From Gemmatimonadota bacterium (GTDB lineage Bacteria; Gemmatimonadota; Gemmatimonadetes; Gemmatimonadales; GWC2-71-9): DNA of 48,390 nt. This document shows positions 27,997 through 37,800 of the stretch, one piece after another (within the stretch, counting starts at the first letter, position 1; each line of letters starts with the position of its first letter). Location: contig QHVC01000047.1 of assembly GCA_003222205.1 (NCBI GenBank), positions 1 to 48,390 of the forward strand, read 5' to 3'. Under the pieces are notes generated by a model that made no database searches, had not been told where the DNA came from, and saw nothing but the letters and a program-made list of their open reading frames with translations. A program made the position numbers and the translations under genes.

Positions 27997-28307
27997 CGAA
28001 GGCAGCGATCGCGAACCCCGGGCGCAAGCCCGGGGAAAGCGAAACGCGGCGGCGTGGCGTCACGCTGCTGGAGCTTGTGGTGACGCTTGCTCTGCTCGCC
28101 TTGATCCTCGGCGTGAGCGGGCTGGCGCTGGCGAGCCTGCGGCCGACGTCTCGGGCAGAGGCCGAGGGTCGGCTCCGACAGGCGAGGGCGGATGCGATCC
28201 GAGGAGGCGCCGCGGTGCGCGCGGAGTCGGTGCTGTTCCTGCCGGATGGAAGAGCGGTCGGTGAGGGTGTGGATCCTTTGACCGGAACGCCGCGTGCGAG
28301 CCGATAA
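27993..28307 (+). CDS. gspH: Minor pseudopilin GspH-like
   Basis: RRG^VTLLELVVTLALLALILGVSGLALASL; operon position. Confidence 0.7.
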   Translation: MTKAAIANPGRKPGESETRRRGVTLLELVVTLALLALILGVSGLALASLRPTSRAEAEGRLRQARADAIRGGAAVRAESVLFLPDGRAVGEGVDPLTGTPRASR

Positions 28308-28650
28308 CCGCGGCATCGCGCTCCTGGAGGTGCTCGCCGCGGTCGCGATCCTCGGCGTCGCGGGGATCGCCTTAGTCGAGCTAGTTGCGGGCGGGACGCG
28401 TGCGGTCGCGACGGCGCGCGCGCGCGAGCAAGAGCTTGGCGATGAGGACCGCCTGCTCGCGGCCTACACGTTGCTCAGGCGAGAGGACTTGGATCGGCGA
28501 TTGGGAGATCGGGAGGTCGGGCCGTACGTGGTGAACGTGCAGCGGCCGGAGCGGACGCTGTACAGGATCGCGATTAGAAGGAAGGAGGCACCGCAGGTGG
28601 AGGAGTTGGTGACGGTGGTATATCGAGCCGAGGTGCGTCGTGCACCGTGA
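28294..28650 (+). CDS. gspI: Minor pseudopilin GspI-like
   Basis: NRG^IALLEVLAAVAILGVAGIALVEL; operon position. Confidence 0.72.
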   Translation: MRADNRGIALLEVLAAVAILGVAGIALVELVAGGTRAVATARAREQELGDEDRLLAAYTLLRREDLDRRLGDREVGPYVVNVQRPERTLYRIAIRRKEAPQVEELVTVVYRAEVRRAP

Positions 28651-29185
28651 GCGCGGTTTCACCCTCATCGAGGTGATGCTCGCGTTAAGCCTCGGCGCCC
28701 TCGTCGTCCTTGCCGCCCACCGGATCTTCACCGGCGTCGTGGACGGCGTGGAGCGGATGGACGCGGCGCGCGCCGACTTGGACCGCGCCATGAACGCCCG
28801 CCGTTGGCTCACGGCAACGGTCGGCTCGCTCGCGGTCGGCGACCAGGATGGCCCCTTCGTCGGGAAGCCCGACCAGGTCGCCTTCGGGAGCTGGCAGCTG
28901 ACGCTCGAGGGGTGGCTGACACGCCGGCGAGTCGCCCTCGGCGCCGCGAACGGCCGGTTCGTCGCTGTAGCTCCACAGGGCGATCCGCTGGTGCTCGCGG
29001 ACAGCGTGCGTGACGTGCAGTTCGACTACCTGCTCGACCCCGGCGAGAATGCGACGTGGGTGCGGGAGTGGATCTCGCCGGTCTCGGCGCCGCTCGCGAT
29101 TCGAGTGCGCGTAACAAGGGGATGCGGGAGGGGGGAGAGGGGATGCGTGGATACGCTCCTGTTGATCGTGGGGCCACGCGGATGA
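28640..29185 (+). CDS. gspJ: Minor pseudopilin GspJ-like
   Basis: ERG^FTLIEVMLALSLGALVVLAAHRIF; operon position. Confidence 0.72.
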   Translation: MHRERGFTLIEVMLALSLGALVVLAAHRIFTGVVDGVERMDAARADLDRAMNARRWLTATVGSLAVGDQDGPFVGKPDQVAFGSWQLTLEGWLTRRRVALGAANGRFVAVAPQGDPLVLADSVRDVQFDYLLDPGENATWVREWISPVSAPLAIRVRVTRGCGRGERGCVDTLLLIVGPRG

Positions 29186-29940
29186 CGCAGAGCCGCCGCG
29201 GGTTTGCGCTGATCGCCGTCCTGTGGGTCATCACCGCCCTGACGGCAGCAGTGGGCCTCGGCCTGGCCACTACCCGACTCGGCCAGCGAATCACACTCAA
29301 TCGGGTTGCGCTCGCGCGCGGGCGGTGGGCGGCCGAAGCCTGCCTCGCGATCGCGGCCGCCCGCTGGACCCAGGGGAAGCTCTGGGACACTACGACAGTG
29401 GACCTGGGTCGTGAGACGCGGTGCGTGTGGCGGGTGGAGGATCCGACCGCCGGGCTGAACGTCAACACGGCGGATGCCGAACCGCTCGAAAGGCTGTTTT
29501 CGGTTGTCGGTTCACGGTTGTCGGTGGACTCAGTCGTCCGGGCGCGGCCGTTCGAGAGCCTCGATCAGGTGGGCGACTCAGGTCTCCTCCCTTTCCTCTC
29601 TATAGACGGCCCTGGCACCGTGAACCTCAGCGCAGCGCCCCGGCAGGTGCTGCTCGCGTTGCCGGGTATGAGCCCCGAAGCCGTAGACCGCCTGCTCGGC
29701 CGCCGTACGTTGGGCCGCTCCTATCCCAGCCTCGATGCGCTCGCGGCGGATCTGTCTCCATCAGGGCGGGCCTCTCTGCTCGCACGCTACGCCGACCTCG
29801 CGCGCTCGACCACCCTCGGCGCCCCGCAGCTCGTGGTGACGGCGCAGGGTTGGGTCGAGGGTCAATTGCCGCGGGCGACGATCGAGGTGGTCGTGGTGCC
29901 ACTGCCGGAGCGGTTGGCAGTGGTGAGGAGGAGGATGTGA
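29182..29940 (+). CDS. gspK: Minor pseudopilin GspK-like
   Basis: RRG^FALIAVLWVITALTAAVGLGLA lacking Glu at position 5, as typical for GspK; helix-hairpin-helix-like repeats. Confidence 0.8.
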   Translation: MTQSRRGFALIAVLWVITALTAAVGLGLATTRLGQRITLNRVALARGRWAAEACLAIAAARWTQGKLWDTTTVDLGRETRCVWRVEDPTAGLNVNTADAEPLERLFSVVGSRLSVDSVVRARPFESLDQVGDSGLLPFLSIDGPGTVNLSAAPRQVLLALPGMSPEAVDRLLGRRTLGRSYPSLDALAADLSPSGRASLLARYADLARSTTLGAPQLVVTAQGWVEGQLPRATIEVVVVPLPERLAVVRRRM

Positions 29941-31214
29941 TGAGCCTCCACACGCTGAGGCGTGCGCTCGGCAAGGCGCTGCGCTTCAGCGCAGTGTCGG
30001 CCGAGCCCATGCTTTCAGCATGGGGACGGTGGCGGCCGGCGCTTGGTATCTCCGTCTCCTCCTCAGCCGTCCGCGCCGTCCTGGTCGAGCGGGGCAGGAT
30101 CCGCTGGGCTGGGCAGGCAGACTACGCCACGGTCGAGGACCTCGCCGAGGTCATCGCGCGGCTCGCCGGCGAGGCCGAGCGCCCGGTGTCGCGGGCGCGG
30201 ATCGTCTTGGAGCGGGACGTGCTCCAGCTCAGGAGCGTCACCCCGGCGCCGCCGCTTAAGGGCAAGGCGGTGCCGGGCTGGGTCGCTCTCGAGGCCGAGA
30301 GGCTGTTTCGCAAGAACGGCTCCCCACTCGTGACCGACGGCGTGATCGTGCCGCTGGGGAAGGACGCTGCAGCACTGTGGGCCGCCGCCGCACCGGAGCC
30401 GGTGGTGCGGGCGGTGCTCGACGGTTGCGCGCAGGCGGGACTGACGGTCGCGTCGCTTGGTCCCGCATCCGAGGTGTTGGCGCACGCCTTCGTGTCGATC
30501 CGCGACGGCCCACTCGTCATCCCGAGCGGCAAGTCGGCAGAGGCGATTGATATAGGCCCCTCGGGTGCGTGGCGGAGCCGGCTCGTACCGACAACCGACA
30601 GCCGAGAACCGCAATCACTCATTCCGGCCCTCCGCTCCCTCGGCGAATCCTTTGCGCCAGCCTTCGCCGCAGCGGTGGCCCTGCCGAGGATTCAGCTACT
30701 TCCTGCGGATACTCGCGCCGCGCGCGAGCGGATTGCCAGACGAAGGCTGCTGCGGGCCCTGTCCGTCACGATAGGTCTTTGGGTGGCAGCCGGGACGGTA
30801 TATGCTGGACGCCTCGGCTTGACGATCTCCCGCTCGACCCATCTGCTCGACGCCTCTCGGTCTTCAGTCGACAGCGTCCTTTCCTTACGGCGGGACCTCG
30901 ACGCCGCGGTGGCCACCCTCGCGACCATCGCCGGCGCCGAGCGAGATCGTTCCCGCCACCTCGGCCTGCTCGCCGCGCTCACCCGCGCGCTCGACGACTC
31001 GACGCACCTGGTCGCCCTGCGCATCGGTAACGACCACACGGTGCGGTTGGTGGGTTACGCGCCGCGAGCCGCGAAGGTGTTGGCGGAGCTCGAGAAGGTG
31101 GCGGCGCTGCGCGACACGCGATTCGAGGGGCCGGTGACGCGGGAAGGCCGGCAAGGGGGCAGTGGAGAGTGGGATCGGTTTGCCATCGTCGCCCGGTTGG
31201 AGAGAGTGCCATGA
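29940..31214 (+). CDS. gspL: GspL-like type II secretion protein
   Basis: Cytoplasmic ASKHA-like N-terminus, single TM ALSVTIGLWVAAGTVYAG, coiled periplasmic part; overlaps gspK stop. Confidence 0.75.
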   Translation: MSLHTLRRALGKALRFSAVSAEPMLSAWGRWRPALGISVSSSAVRAVLVERGRIRWAGQADYATVEDLAEVIARLAGEAERPVSRARIVLERDVLQLRSVTPAPPLKGKAVPGWVALEAERLFRKNGSPLVTDGVIVPLGKDAAALWAAAAPEPVVRAVLDGCAQAGLTVASLGPASEVLAHAFVSIRDGPLVIPSGKSAEAIDIGPSGAWRSRLVPTTDSREPQSLIPALRSLGESFAPAFAAAVALPRIQLLPADTRAARERIARRRLLRALSVTIGLWVAAGTVYAGRLGLTISRSTHLLDASRSSVDSVLSLRRDLDAAVATLATIAGAERDRSRHLGLLAALTRALDDSTHLVALRIGNDHTVRLVGYAPRAAKVLAELEKVAALRDTRFEGPVTREGRQGGSGEWDRFAIVARLERVP

Positions 31215-31768
31215 CTTTGCGCGACAAGCGGGCTCTAGCCATGGGCGGCGCACTGGTGCTGGTCGCCGTGCTGGTCTTGGAGGTGTTTCCGTGGGTGGTG
31301 CGCTCAGTTGTGGCGCTCCGATCGCGGGCGCTCGCCCAGGCAGCCACCCTGGCACGGGCTGAGGATGTCCTCGTGCGCGAGCCCGAGGTGCGGGACTCCC
31401 TCACCCAGGTGTTGAGCCGGGTCGTCGCGCTGGCGCCCAAAGTCGTGGACGGCAAGACCGGCGCCGAGGCACAGGCGAGCCTGTCGGGCCTGGTGTCGCT
31501 GGTCGCCAATCGCCAACAGCTCAAAGTCGTGCGGCTCGATCCCCTCCCGGACTCCACAGCGGGGGCCTTCACACGCGTGGCGATGCACGCCGAGCTGGAA
31601 GGGGATGTGGCCGGCCTCACACTTTTCCTGAAGGCCGTAGAGACGGGAGACCCGCTGCTCACCGTCACGGCGTTGTCGGTGATGGCACCGGATCCCAACG
31701 CGCGGACTGAGGCGCTGCGGATGGAGCTTGACTTGGCGGGCTATTACCTGGCGCGAGGCGCGCGATGA
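31211..31768 (+). CDS. gspM: GspM-like type II secretion protein
   Basis: MTLRDKRALAMGGALVLVAVLVLEVFPWVV; operon position; 4-bp overlaps both sides. Confidence 0.7.
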   Translation: MTLRDKRALAMGGALVLVAVLVLEVFPWVVRSVVALRSRALAQAATLARAEDVLVREPEVRDSLTQVLSRVVALAPKVVDGKTGAEAQASLSGLVSLVANRQQLKVVRLDPLPDSTAGAFTRVAMHAELEGDVAGLTLFLKAVETGDPLLTVTALSVMAPDPNARTEALRMELDLAGYYLARGAR

Positions 31769-32250
31769 AAGGCGTGGGGGCGTGGGGGGCGGGGGCGCTC
31801 GGGCTCGTCGGCGTGGTCGCTCTTGGGACGGCGAGTCTCGCACCAGTTGGCGATGACGGTGACCGGTCGACGGTTGCCGGTTATCGGTCGTCGGTTACCA
31901 CACCGGCGCAACCGTATCCAGCGGAGTCACTCGGCACGGTTGTCATCTCGCGCGACGTGTTCAGGGTTACCCGTCGTGCTGCGGACGTCGCCTACGATCC
32001 CGTGCGCCTGGCGCAGGTTGCCCTCCAGCCTCCAGCGCCCAAGCCCGTGCTCGTGCTGACCGGGATCGTGTGGGGCGCCGAGCCGCAGGCGGTGGTCGAA
32101 GGATGGCCGGGCGTGGAGGGCCCGCGCGTCGTACGCGCCGGCGATGTCGTGAGCGGGCTCAAGGTCAAGCGGATCGACGGGACGCGGGTGACGGTGGTCG
32201 GGATGGATACCACGTGGGTGCTGCAAGTGAGGGAGCCATGGAAAAACTGA
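31765..32250 (+). CDS. GspC-like (HR-domain) type II secretion protein
   Basis: VLTGIVWGAEPQAVVEGWPGVEGPRVVRAGDVVSGLKVKRIDGTRVTVVGMDTTWVLQV; N-terminal TM. Confidence 0.6.
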   Translation: MKGVGAWGAGALGLVGVVALGTASLAPVGDDGDRSTVAGYRSSVTTPAQPYPAESLGTVVISRDVFRVTRRAADVAYDPVRLAQVALQPPAPKPVLVLTGIVWGAEPQAVVEGWPGVEGPRVVRAGDVVSGLKVKRIDGTRVTVVGMDTTWVLQVREPWKN

Positions 32251-33743
32251 AACCCGTCGGATTGTCGGACGGTCGGACAGTCGGACTGTGGCTGGCCCTT
32301 GTGGCACTTGCTGCGCCGCTGCAGGCACAAGACACGGCGGCTGTCCGGATCGCAAACGACAGTGTCACGGTTCGGTTCGTCGAGACCGATCTGCGCGCGG
32401 TGATCCAGGCCCTCGGCCGTTATCTGCCGAAGCCCGTGCTGGTGGGCAACGTCCAGCCGGTGCGCGTCTCGCTGGAGACCCCAGGCCCCGTTGATCGCAA
32501 GACACTCGTCTCGCTCCTCAAGGGTCTTGTCGAATCACAGAGTCTCGACTTCACCGAAGACTCCTCGTTCTTTCGCGTTGGGCCGCGAGCACCTGACCGC
32601 CCGACCGCCGGACCGCCCGGGGGTGGGGGACCGGGGGGACAGGGGACCGCCGCAGTTCAGTTGTTCGTCGTTCGGTTGAAGCACGCCCGAGCTTCCGACG
32701 TCGCCGCCACGCTGAACCAGCTGTTCGGCGCCGGCGGAGAGTTCTCGGGTCGAGCGGGGCTCTCGACAGGCACGCTGTCCGACGAGCTGCGCCGCAACCA
32801 GGTGCCTCCGCAGCCCACGGGCGCCCAGCCCCCGCCCTCACCGTCCGTCAGTCCGACCGTCCGACGGTCTGCCTTGTCCGGTCCCGTCATCATCGTGCCC
32901 GATGAGCTGACGAACTCTTTGCTCATCCGGGCCGCGAAGGACGATTACGACGTGCTCGTGCAGGCGGTAGGCGAGCTGGACATCCGGCCGCTCCAGGTCT
33001 TGATCGAAGTGCTCATCGTCGAGGCGCGGCGCGACCGCACCTTCTCGATCGGCTCGAGTTTGTTCGTGCCACCGCAGCGGGTGGATCACGGCGACGGCAC
33101 GGCGTCCGTCAACGTCACGGGCGGCAGCCTCGGCGATTTCGTCTTGAAGCTCCTGAGCCTCGGCCACGCGGATGTGGATGCGACGATCACCGCGGCCGAG
33201 AGCCGCGGTGACGTGAAGATCCTGTCGCGTCCCGTGCTGCTCGCGTCGAATAACACCGAAGCTCGATTGCTCGTGGGGTCGCAGCGGCCGTTCGTCCAGG
33301 TGAGCCGCAGCCTCCCCACGGAGACGCCCACACGCGACCAAGTGGTGCAGTACCGGGATGTGGGCACGCGGCTCACGGTGCGGCCCACGATCAACCAGGA
33401 CGGGTACGTGTCGTTGCTCATTCAGCAGGAGGTGAACCAGGCGACGAGCGAGGTCGCGTTCGACGCTCCCGTGATCTCGACGCGCGAAGCGGCGACGCAG
33501 GTGCTGGTCAAGGACGGCCAGACGATCGTGATCGGCGGCTTGAAGGACGAGCAGCGGGATGTGACTCAGGGTGGGGTCCCGATCCTTTCCGGGATCCCGC
33601 TGATCGGGGGGCTGTTCGGCAGCGCCAGGAGGCAGAAGACGCAGACGGAGCTGTATCTGTTCCTGACGCCCAGGATTCTCAAGACCGATGCGGATGCGGA
33701 CAGTGTGACGGCGCCGCGGCTGCCGAAGGGGGTGGAGCGGTGA
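32238..33743 (+). CDS. gspD: Type II secretin GspD
   Basis: N-domains, GPVIIVPDELTNSLLIRA, VEVLIVEARRDR-type region, secretin signature VLVKDGQTIVIGGLKDEQRDVTQGGVPILSGIPLIGGLFGSARRQKTQTELYLFLTPRIL. Confidence 0.92.
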   Translation: MEKLKPVGLSDGRTVGLWLALVALAAPLQAQDTAAVRIANDSVTVRFVETDLRAVIQALGRYLPKPVLVGNVQPVRVSLETPGPVDRKTLVSLLKGLVESQSLDFTEDSSFFRVGPRAPDRPTAGPPGGGGPGGQGTAAVQLFVVRLKHARASDVAATLNQLFGAGGEFSGRAGLSTGTLSDELRRNQVPPQPTGAQPPPSPSVSPTVRRSALSGPVIIVPDELTNSLLIRAAKDDYDVLVQAVGELDIRPLQVLIEVLIVEARRDRTFSIGSSLFVPPQRVDHGDGTASVNVTGGSLGDFVLKLLSLGHADVDATITAAESRGDVKILSRPVLLASNNTEARLLVGSQRPFVQVSRSLPTETPTRDQVVQYRDVGTRLTVRPTINQDGYVSLLIQQEVNQATSEVAFDAPVISTREAATQVLVKDGQTIVIGGLKDEQRDVTQGGVPILSGIPLIGGLFGSARRQKTQTELYLFLTPRILKTDADADSVTAPRLPKGVER

Positions 33744-34753
33744 GCGCCCAACCAGAGTTAAGCCCGATCGTCGGCGCCTCGGTCGCGATGCGCCGCGCGC
33801 GGGAGCTGGTCGAACGCTACGCGCCCACCGCGCTGCCGATTCTCCTGGTCGGGGCGACCGGGACCGGCAAGGAGCTGCTGGCGCACCACATCCACCGGCG
33901 TAGTGGTCGTGTCGGGCGGTTTGTACCGGTGAACTGCGGTGCGCTGCCACGCGAAATGGTGGAGGGGCTGCTATTCGGCTTCGAGCGCGGCGCGTTCTCA
34001 GGAGCGGTGAAGCTTCACCGCGGGCACTTTGAGCGCGCGGATGGCGGGACAGTGTTTCTCGACGAGTTGCTGGCGCTGCCGCTGGAGAGTCAGGTCAAGC
34101 TGCTACGAGCGCTCGACGCCGGGGAGATCACGCGGTTGGGGGGAGAGACCGAGCGGTGCGTAGACGCACGGGTCGTGGCGGCGGTGCAGGAAGACGTGGG
34201 CGACCGGATCACCGGGGGCGATTTCCGGGAGGACTTTTATCAGCGCCTCGCGGGGGTGCGGATCGAGCTACCCCCCCTGGCCGATCGGCCGGAGGACATA
34301 CCGCTTCTGGCCATCCATTTCGCCGCGTGCCGAGGGCAGGTGCTCGAGCCGGCAGCGCTACGGGAAGTCAGACGGTACGAGTGGCCGGGGAACGCCCGGG
34401 AGCTGTTACTGGCGATGGAGCGGGCGGGGTGTCTCGTCGATGATGGAACCGTGTCGAGGGCCGCCGTGCTGGAGGCGATCGCGCTCGGCGGATCGGACCC
34501 GCGCCACCATCGCACGCCGGTGCGGTGCAGTGATGAAGACCAGCGGATACTCGATGCCTGTGTGGCTACACGGTGGGACCTTGGGAGCGCAGCACGGACC
34601 CTCGGCATCCACTTGGCGACCGTATACCGCCGGCTCCGCGCGATGGGCGTGTCCCCGCGCGAAGCGCGGGTGCAGGGACTGTTAGGGAATGCGAATTCGC
34701 AGGTTCGTCGCGCGAATTCGCGCGCAAATCAATCGATGGGGATCGGTAACTAG
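33740..34753 (+). CDS. Sigma-54 activator-like AAA+ protein bEBP-3, co-operonic with the T2SS
   Basis: GATGTGKE, GAFSGA (variant of GAFTGA), GGTVFLDEL, PGNARELLLAMERAG, C-terminal HTH; GTGA overlap with gspD. Confidence 0.88.
   Translation: MSAQPELSPIVGASVAMRRARELVERYAPTALPILLVGATGTGKELLAHHIHRRSGRVGRFVPVNCGALPREMVEGLLFGFERGAFSGAVKLHRGHFERADGGTVFLDELLALPLESQVKLLRALDAGEITRLGGETERCVDARVVAAVQEDVGDRITGGDFREDFYQRLAGVRIELPPLADRPEDIPLLAIHFAACRGQVLEPAALREVRRYEWPGNARELLLAMERAGCLVDDGTVSRAAVLEAIALGGSDPRHHRTPVRCSDEDQRILDACVATRWDLGSAARTLGIHLATVYRRLRAMGVSPREARVQGLLGNANSQVRRANSRANQSMGIGN
34690..34724. promoter_or_regulatory. Paired palindromic activator sites TGCGAATTCGCA and CGCGCGAATTCGCGCG, centres 21 bp apart, inside the bEBP-3 3' end
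   Basis: Perfect palindromes 34690-34701 and 34709-34724; same layout at 41614-41647. Confidence 0.75.
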
Positions 34754-34776
34754 GGTCACAACAAGGGGGGGGCGTC

Positions 34777-34792
34777 CGGCACGCGACGTGCT
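34777..34792 (+). promoter_or_regulatory. Sigma-54-type -24/-12 promoter for RHS 34831-39435
   Basis: cGGcacgcgacgtGCt; 39 nt before ATG 34831. Confidence 0.7.
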
Positions 34793-34830
34793 ATCAAGCA
34801 TGGCCGAAACCTCCACGTGAGCTCGGTTCA

Positions 34831-37800
34831 ATGATCGCCCCACGATTGTGGCCCTCCGTTCTCCTGGCTGTGGCTTTGTTTCCCGGGACTACGCCACCCA
34901 GGCTGCGAACCCGAATCGCTTCGCACCGCATCTCACTGCCCGGCACCAGCGCCAAGACCTGCCCCAAACTTCCCCAGGGGCCAAGCGGCGCTGAGCCTGA
35001 TGTTCTGAGCGAGGCTGGTCCGCCCACTTACGTAGACTACGCCGTATCGGTCACACCAGACGGCAGCCCCGTCACCTGGAGCGCATACACCAACGGGCAC
35101 ACCTCCACGTTTACGGTCACCAACACCGGCCTTTGCGGGGACACCTATACCTTCGCGAAGTCCGCGTGGGGGCCGATTTCTGGAGTCAGTCTCAACAAGA
35201 CCAGCTTTACCTTGCAGCCGGGGACCAACACGACGGTCGTTGCGACATACAACGTTGGTCCCCCGGGCACTGGTGTCCTTACACTAACCGCGACGGGCGT
35301 CAACGGTCTCGAGTCCGACAACGGCACCTTCAATGTAACAGTCCCGCTATTGAACGGGCCGGTGATTTCGCTTGCGGCGCACAACGGTGCATACCGGGAT
35401 GTGTCCAAGTGCGTCGCGGCGTGTTTCGACGCCGTGGCGAGCTATGCGACGCCACCGTACTTCAGCTTGGATGTGCCACGAAGCATACAACTCATCTACA
35501 CCAGCGCTCAAGCGAAGCCCATGGGACTCGTGCAGGTTGACGCGACCGATACGACCTCAGTCTCACCGGTCAAGATGTCCCTGCTGTTGCGACGGCCCGA
35601 CGGGACCTTCGTGAATTTCACCAACGGTTCTCAGGAGCTGTTCTTCGTTTGGGCCGCAGGAGCGAACCGACTCGTGGCGCAGTTTGACGCCAGCACGCTC
35701 GCCTCCGGTGCCTATGCGTACGTCGCCGTGGTGCGCAGCTATCGCGCGGACAACTCCTTTCGGGAGAATCTGGCGCCGGTGCGTGTGCTCATCAGCAATG
35801 AACAGAACAGTCCGTTCGGCGCTGGCTGGTCGATTGCGGGACTACAAAGACTCTTCTTTCAATCCGACAGCTCCATCGCAATCACCGAAGGGAATGGCTC
35901 CGTGGCTTACTTCGGCTCCGCGGCGTCCTGCCAGAGCAGCTGTTCCTATCCGTCATCCGCCAGCGACTTCTCGACTCTCACGAGCCGTGGCTCGTGGCCG
36001 GATAACGTCAAGTTCGATCGCCGGTATCCTGATGGAACGACATACTCTTTCTTCACGGATGGCCGGCTCGCGTACGTGAAGGATCGCTTCGGCAACACCA
36101 TTACCTACTCGTACAATGGCGCGAATCTCTTGACGGCAATCGTCGATCCCGCCGGTAAGGCGGATTCGCTTGGCTACTCGGGGAGCAACAAGCTGCTTTG
36201 GATCAAAGATCCTGGTGGCCGGCTGGACTCCGTAACGATCGACGCTTCCTCAAACTTGACAAGGATCCGGGACTACGCGGGAGGGCTTCCCTTCCAAGGC
36301 AGTTATGATGGCAATCACCGTCTTCTGGGCTGGTCGGATCGGCGAGGGGGCGCATGGGGTGTGTCCTATGACTTCTCCGGCAAGGTCGCGTCCGATACAG
36401 CGCCGCAGGTTACCGCGAGTGGACAGCAGCTGCGCCCGACCCGTTTGTATACATCGATCGAGAAGGGAATCTTGGTCGATCCGGCGTCAGGGTACGGGAC
36501 CTCTGGGAACCCGGCACCGCATATCAATACGTCGGCGCTACGCGCCACCGTCACAAATCCCAGAGGTTACACGACCGCGTACGCCCTCGATCGGTACGGG
36601 GCTCCGACACGTATCGAGGAACCGTTGGGCCGCACGACAGCCTTCCAGCGGGACACGAGTGCCCACGTGACTCGCGACAGTTTGCCCTCCGGCCAGGTCA
36701 TCAAATACACGTGGAGCGGCCCGAACCTGACGCAACGGTGGGATAGCGCCACGGGTCGGACCATCAACTACTTGTACGAGATGACCTATAACCGGGACAC
36801 CCTTGTCTACGGCGACGTGGATACCGTCCGCAACCGTTGGCACGGTGGTCATCTCGATAGCACCCTGGTTACGGGGTGGGGGGCGTGGCAAACCTATACT
36901 TACTCCCCGTCTGGGCGCCTCCTCACCCGCACCGATCCGGGAGCCCACGGCGCCATCTACCACTATCAGGCGACGGGATTTCAGAACCTGGATACGGTGA
37001 CCTCGACTGCCGGCGGTTACACAATCGGGAAGGTGACCCGCCAGTACGATGGCCACGGCCAGCCACTCACGGCCGTCAATGAGGTGGGAAGTACAACCAC
37101 GCTGGTATACGATTCGACTGGCCGCGTTTTCAAGACGATAGGCCCCCTCTCCGACACGACCATCCAAACTTTCGACTCGCTGTATCCGATCCAGGTCCGC
37201 GATGCGAAGGGTCAGCTCTACAGGTCGTGGGTGAACGCCCTCGGCTGGGCCGATTCGATTGCGGATCCGGGGGGGCATGTCGATCACTATGGGTATGACG
37301 CGAACGGGAATCTCACCAGCTGGACGACCCGGCTCGGGCAGAGTATCCAGTTCACCTATGACTCACTCGATGTCGCACGCTTGGTGATCGTCGGCAACGA
37401 TACGACCAAGCTCTATACGGACCCGGCCGGGCGTTACGCGGCCGTTTCTAACCGCGAGAGTACCGATACGCTGCGCTTCGACGTTGCCGGCCGGCCTCTG
37501 GTCGCGATCACCTGCCGTGTCCTTGCCGCCGGCAACGCCGCGCAATGCTTCAGAGACAGCTCGTCGTACCAAATCAGGGACCGGCGCACGGCCACGGTGG
37601 TAGCGGCGCCGGGCATCTGGGGCGGTTCACAGTTTTCGATACTGTACCATTACAACAATCGGTCGGTGCTGGATACGCTGACGAATTTTGCCGGTGAGAA
37701 GGCGACCTTTGCGTCAAACCCCGAGCTCATGCCGGCGGGGACGACGCTCCTGGGTCTGAACAACCTCAGCATTGCATTCGAGTACGTATGGAATCACCGG

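Noticed and set aside
24835-33743. Type IV pilus or competence system instead of T2SS
   Set aside because: Full H-I-J-K minor pseudopilin set, GspK without Glu5, GspL/GspM-like genes and GspG C-terminal signature indicate T2SS; no PilT/PilC/PilA pattern.
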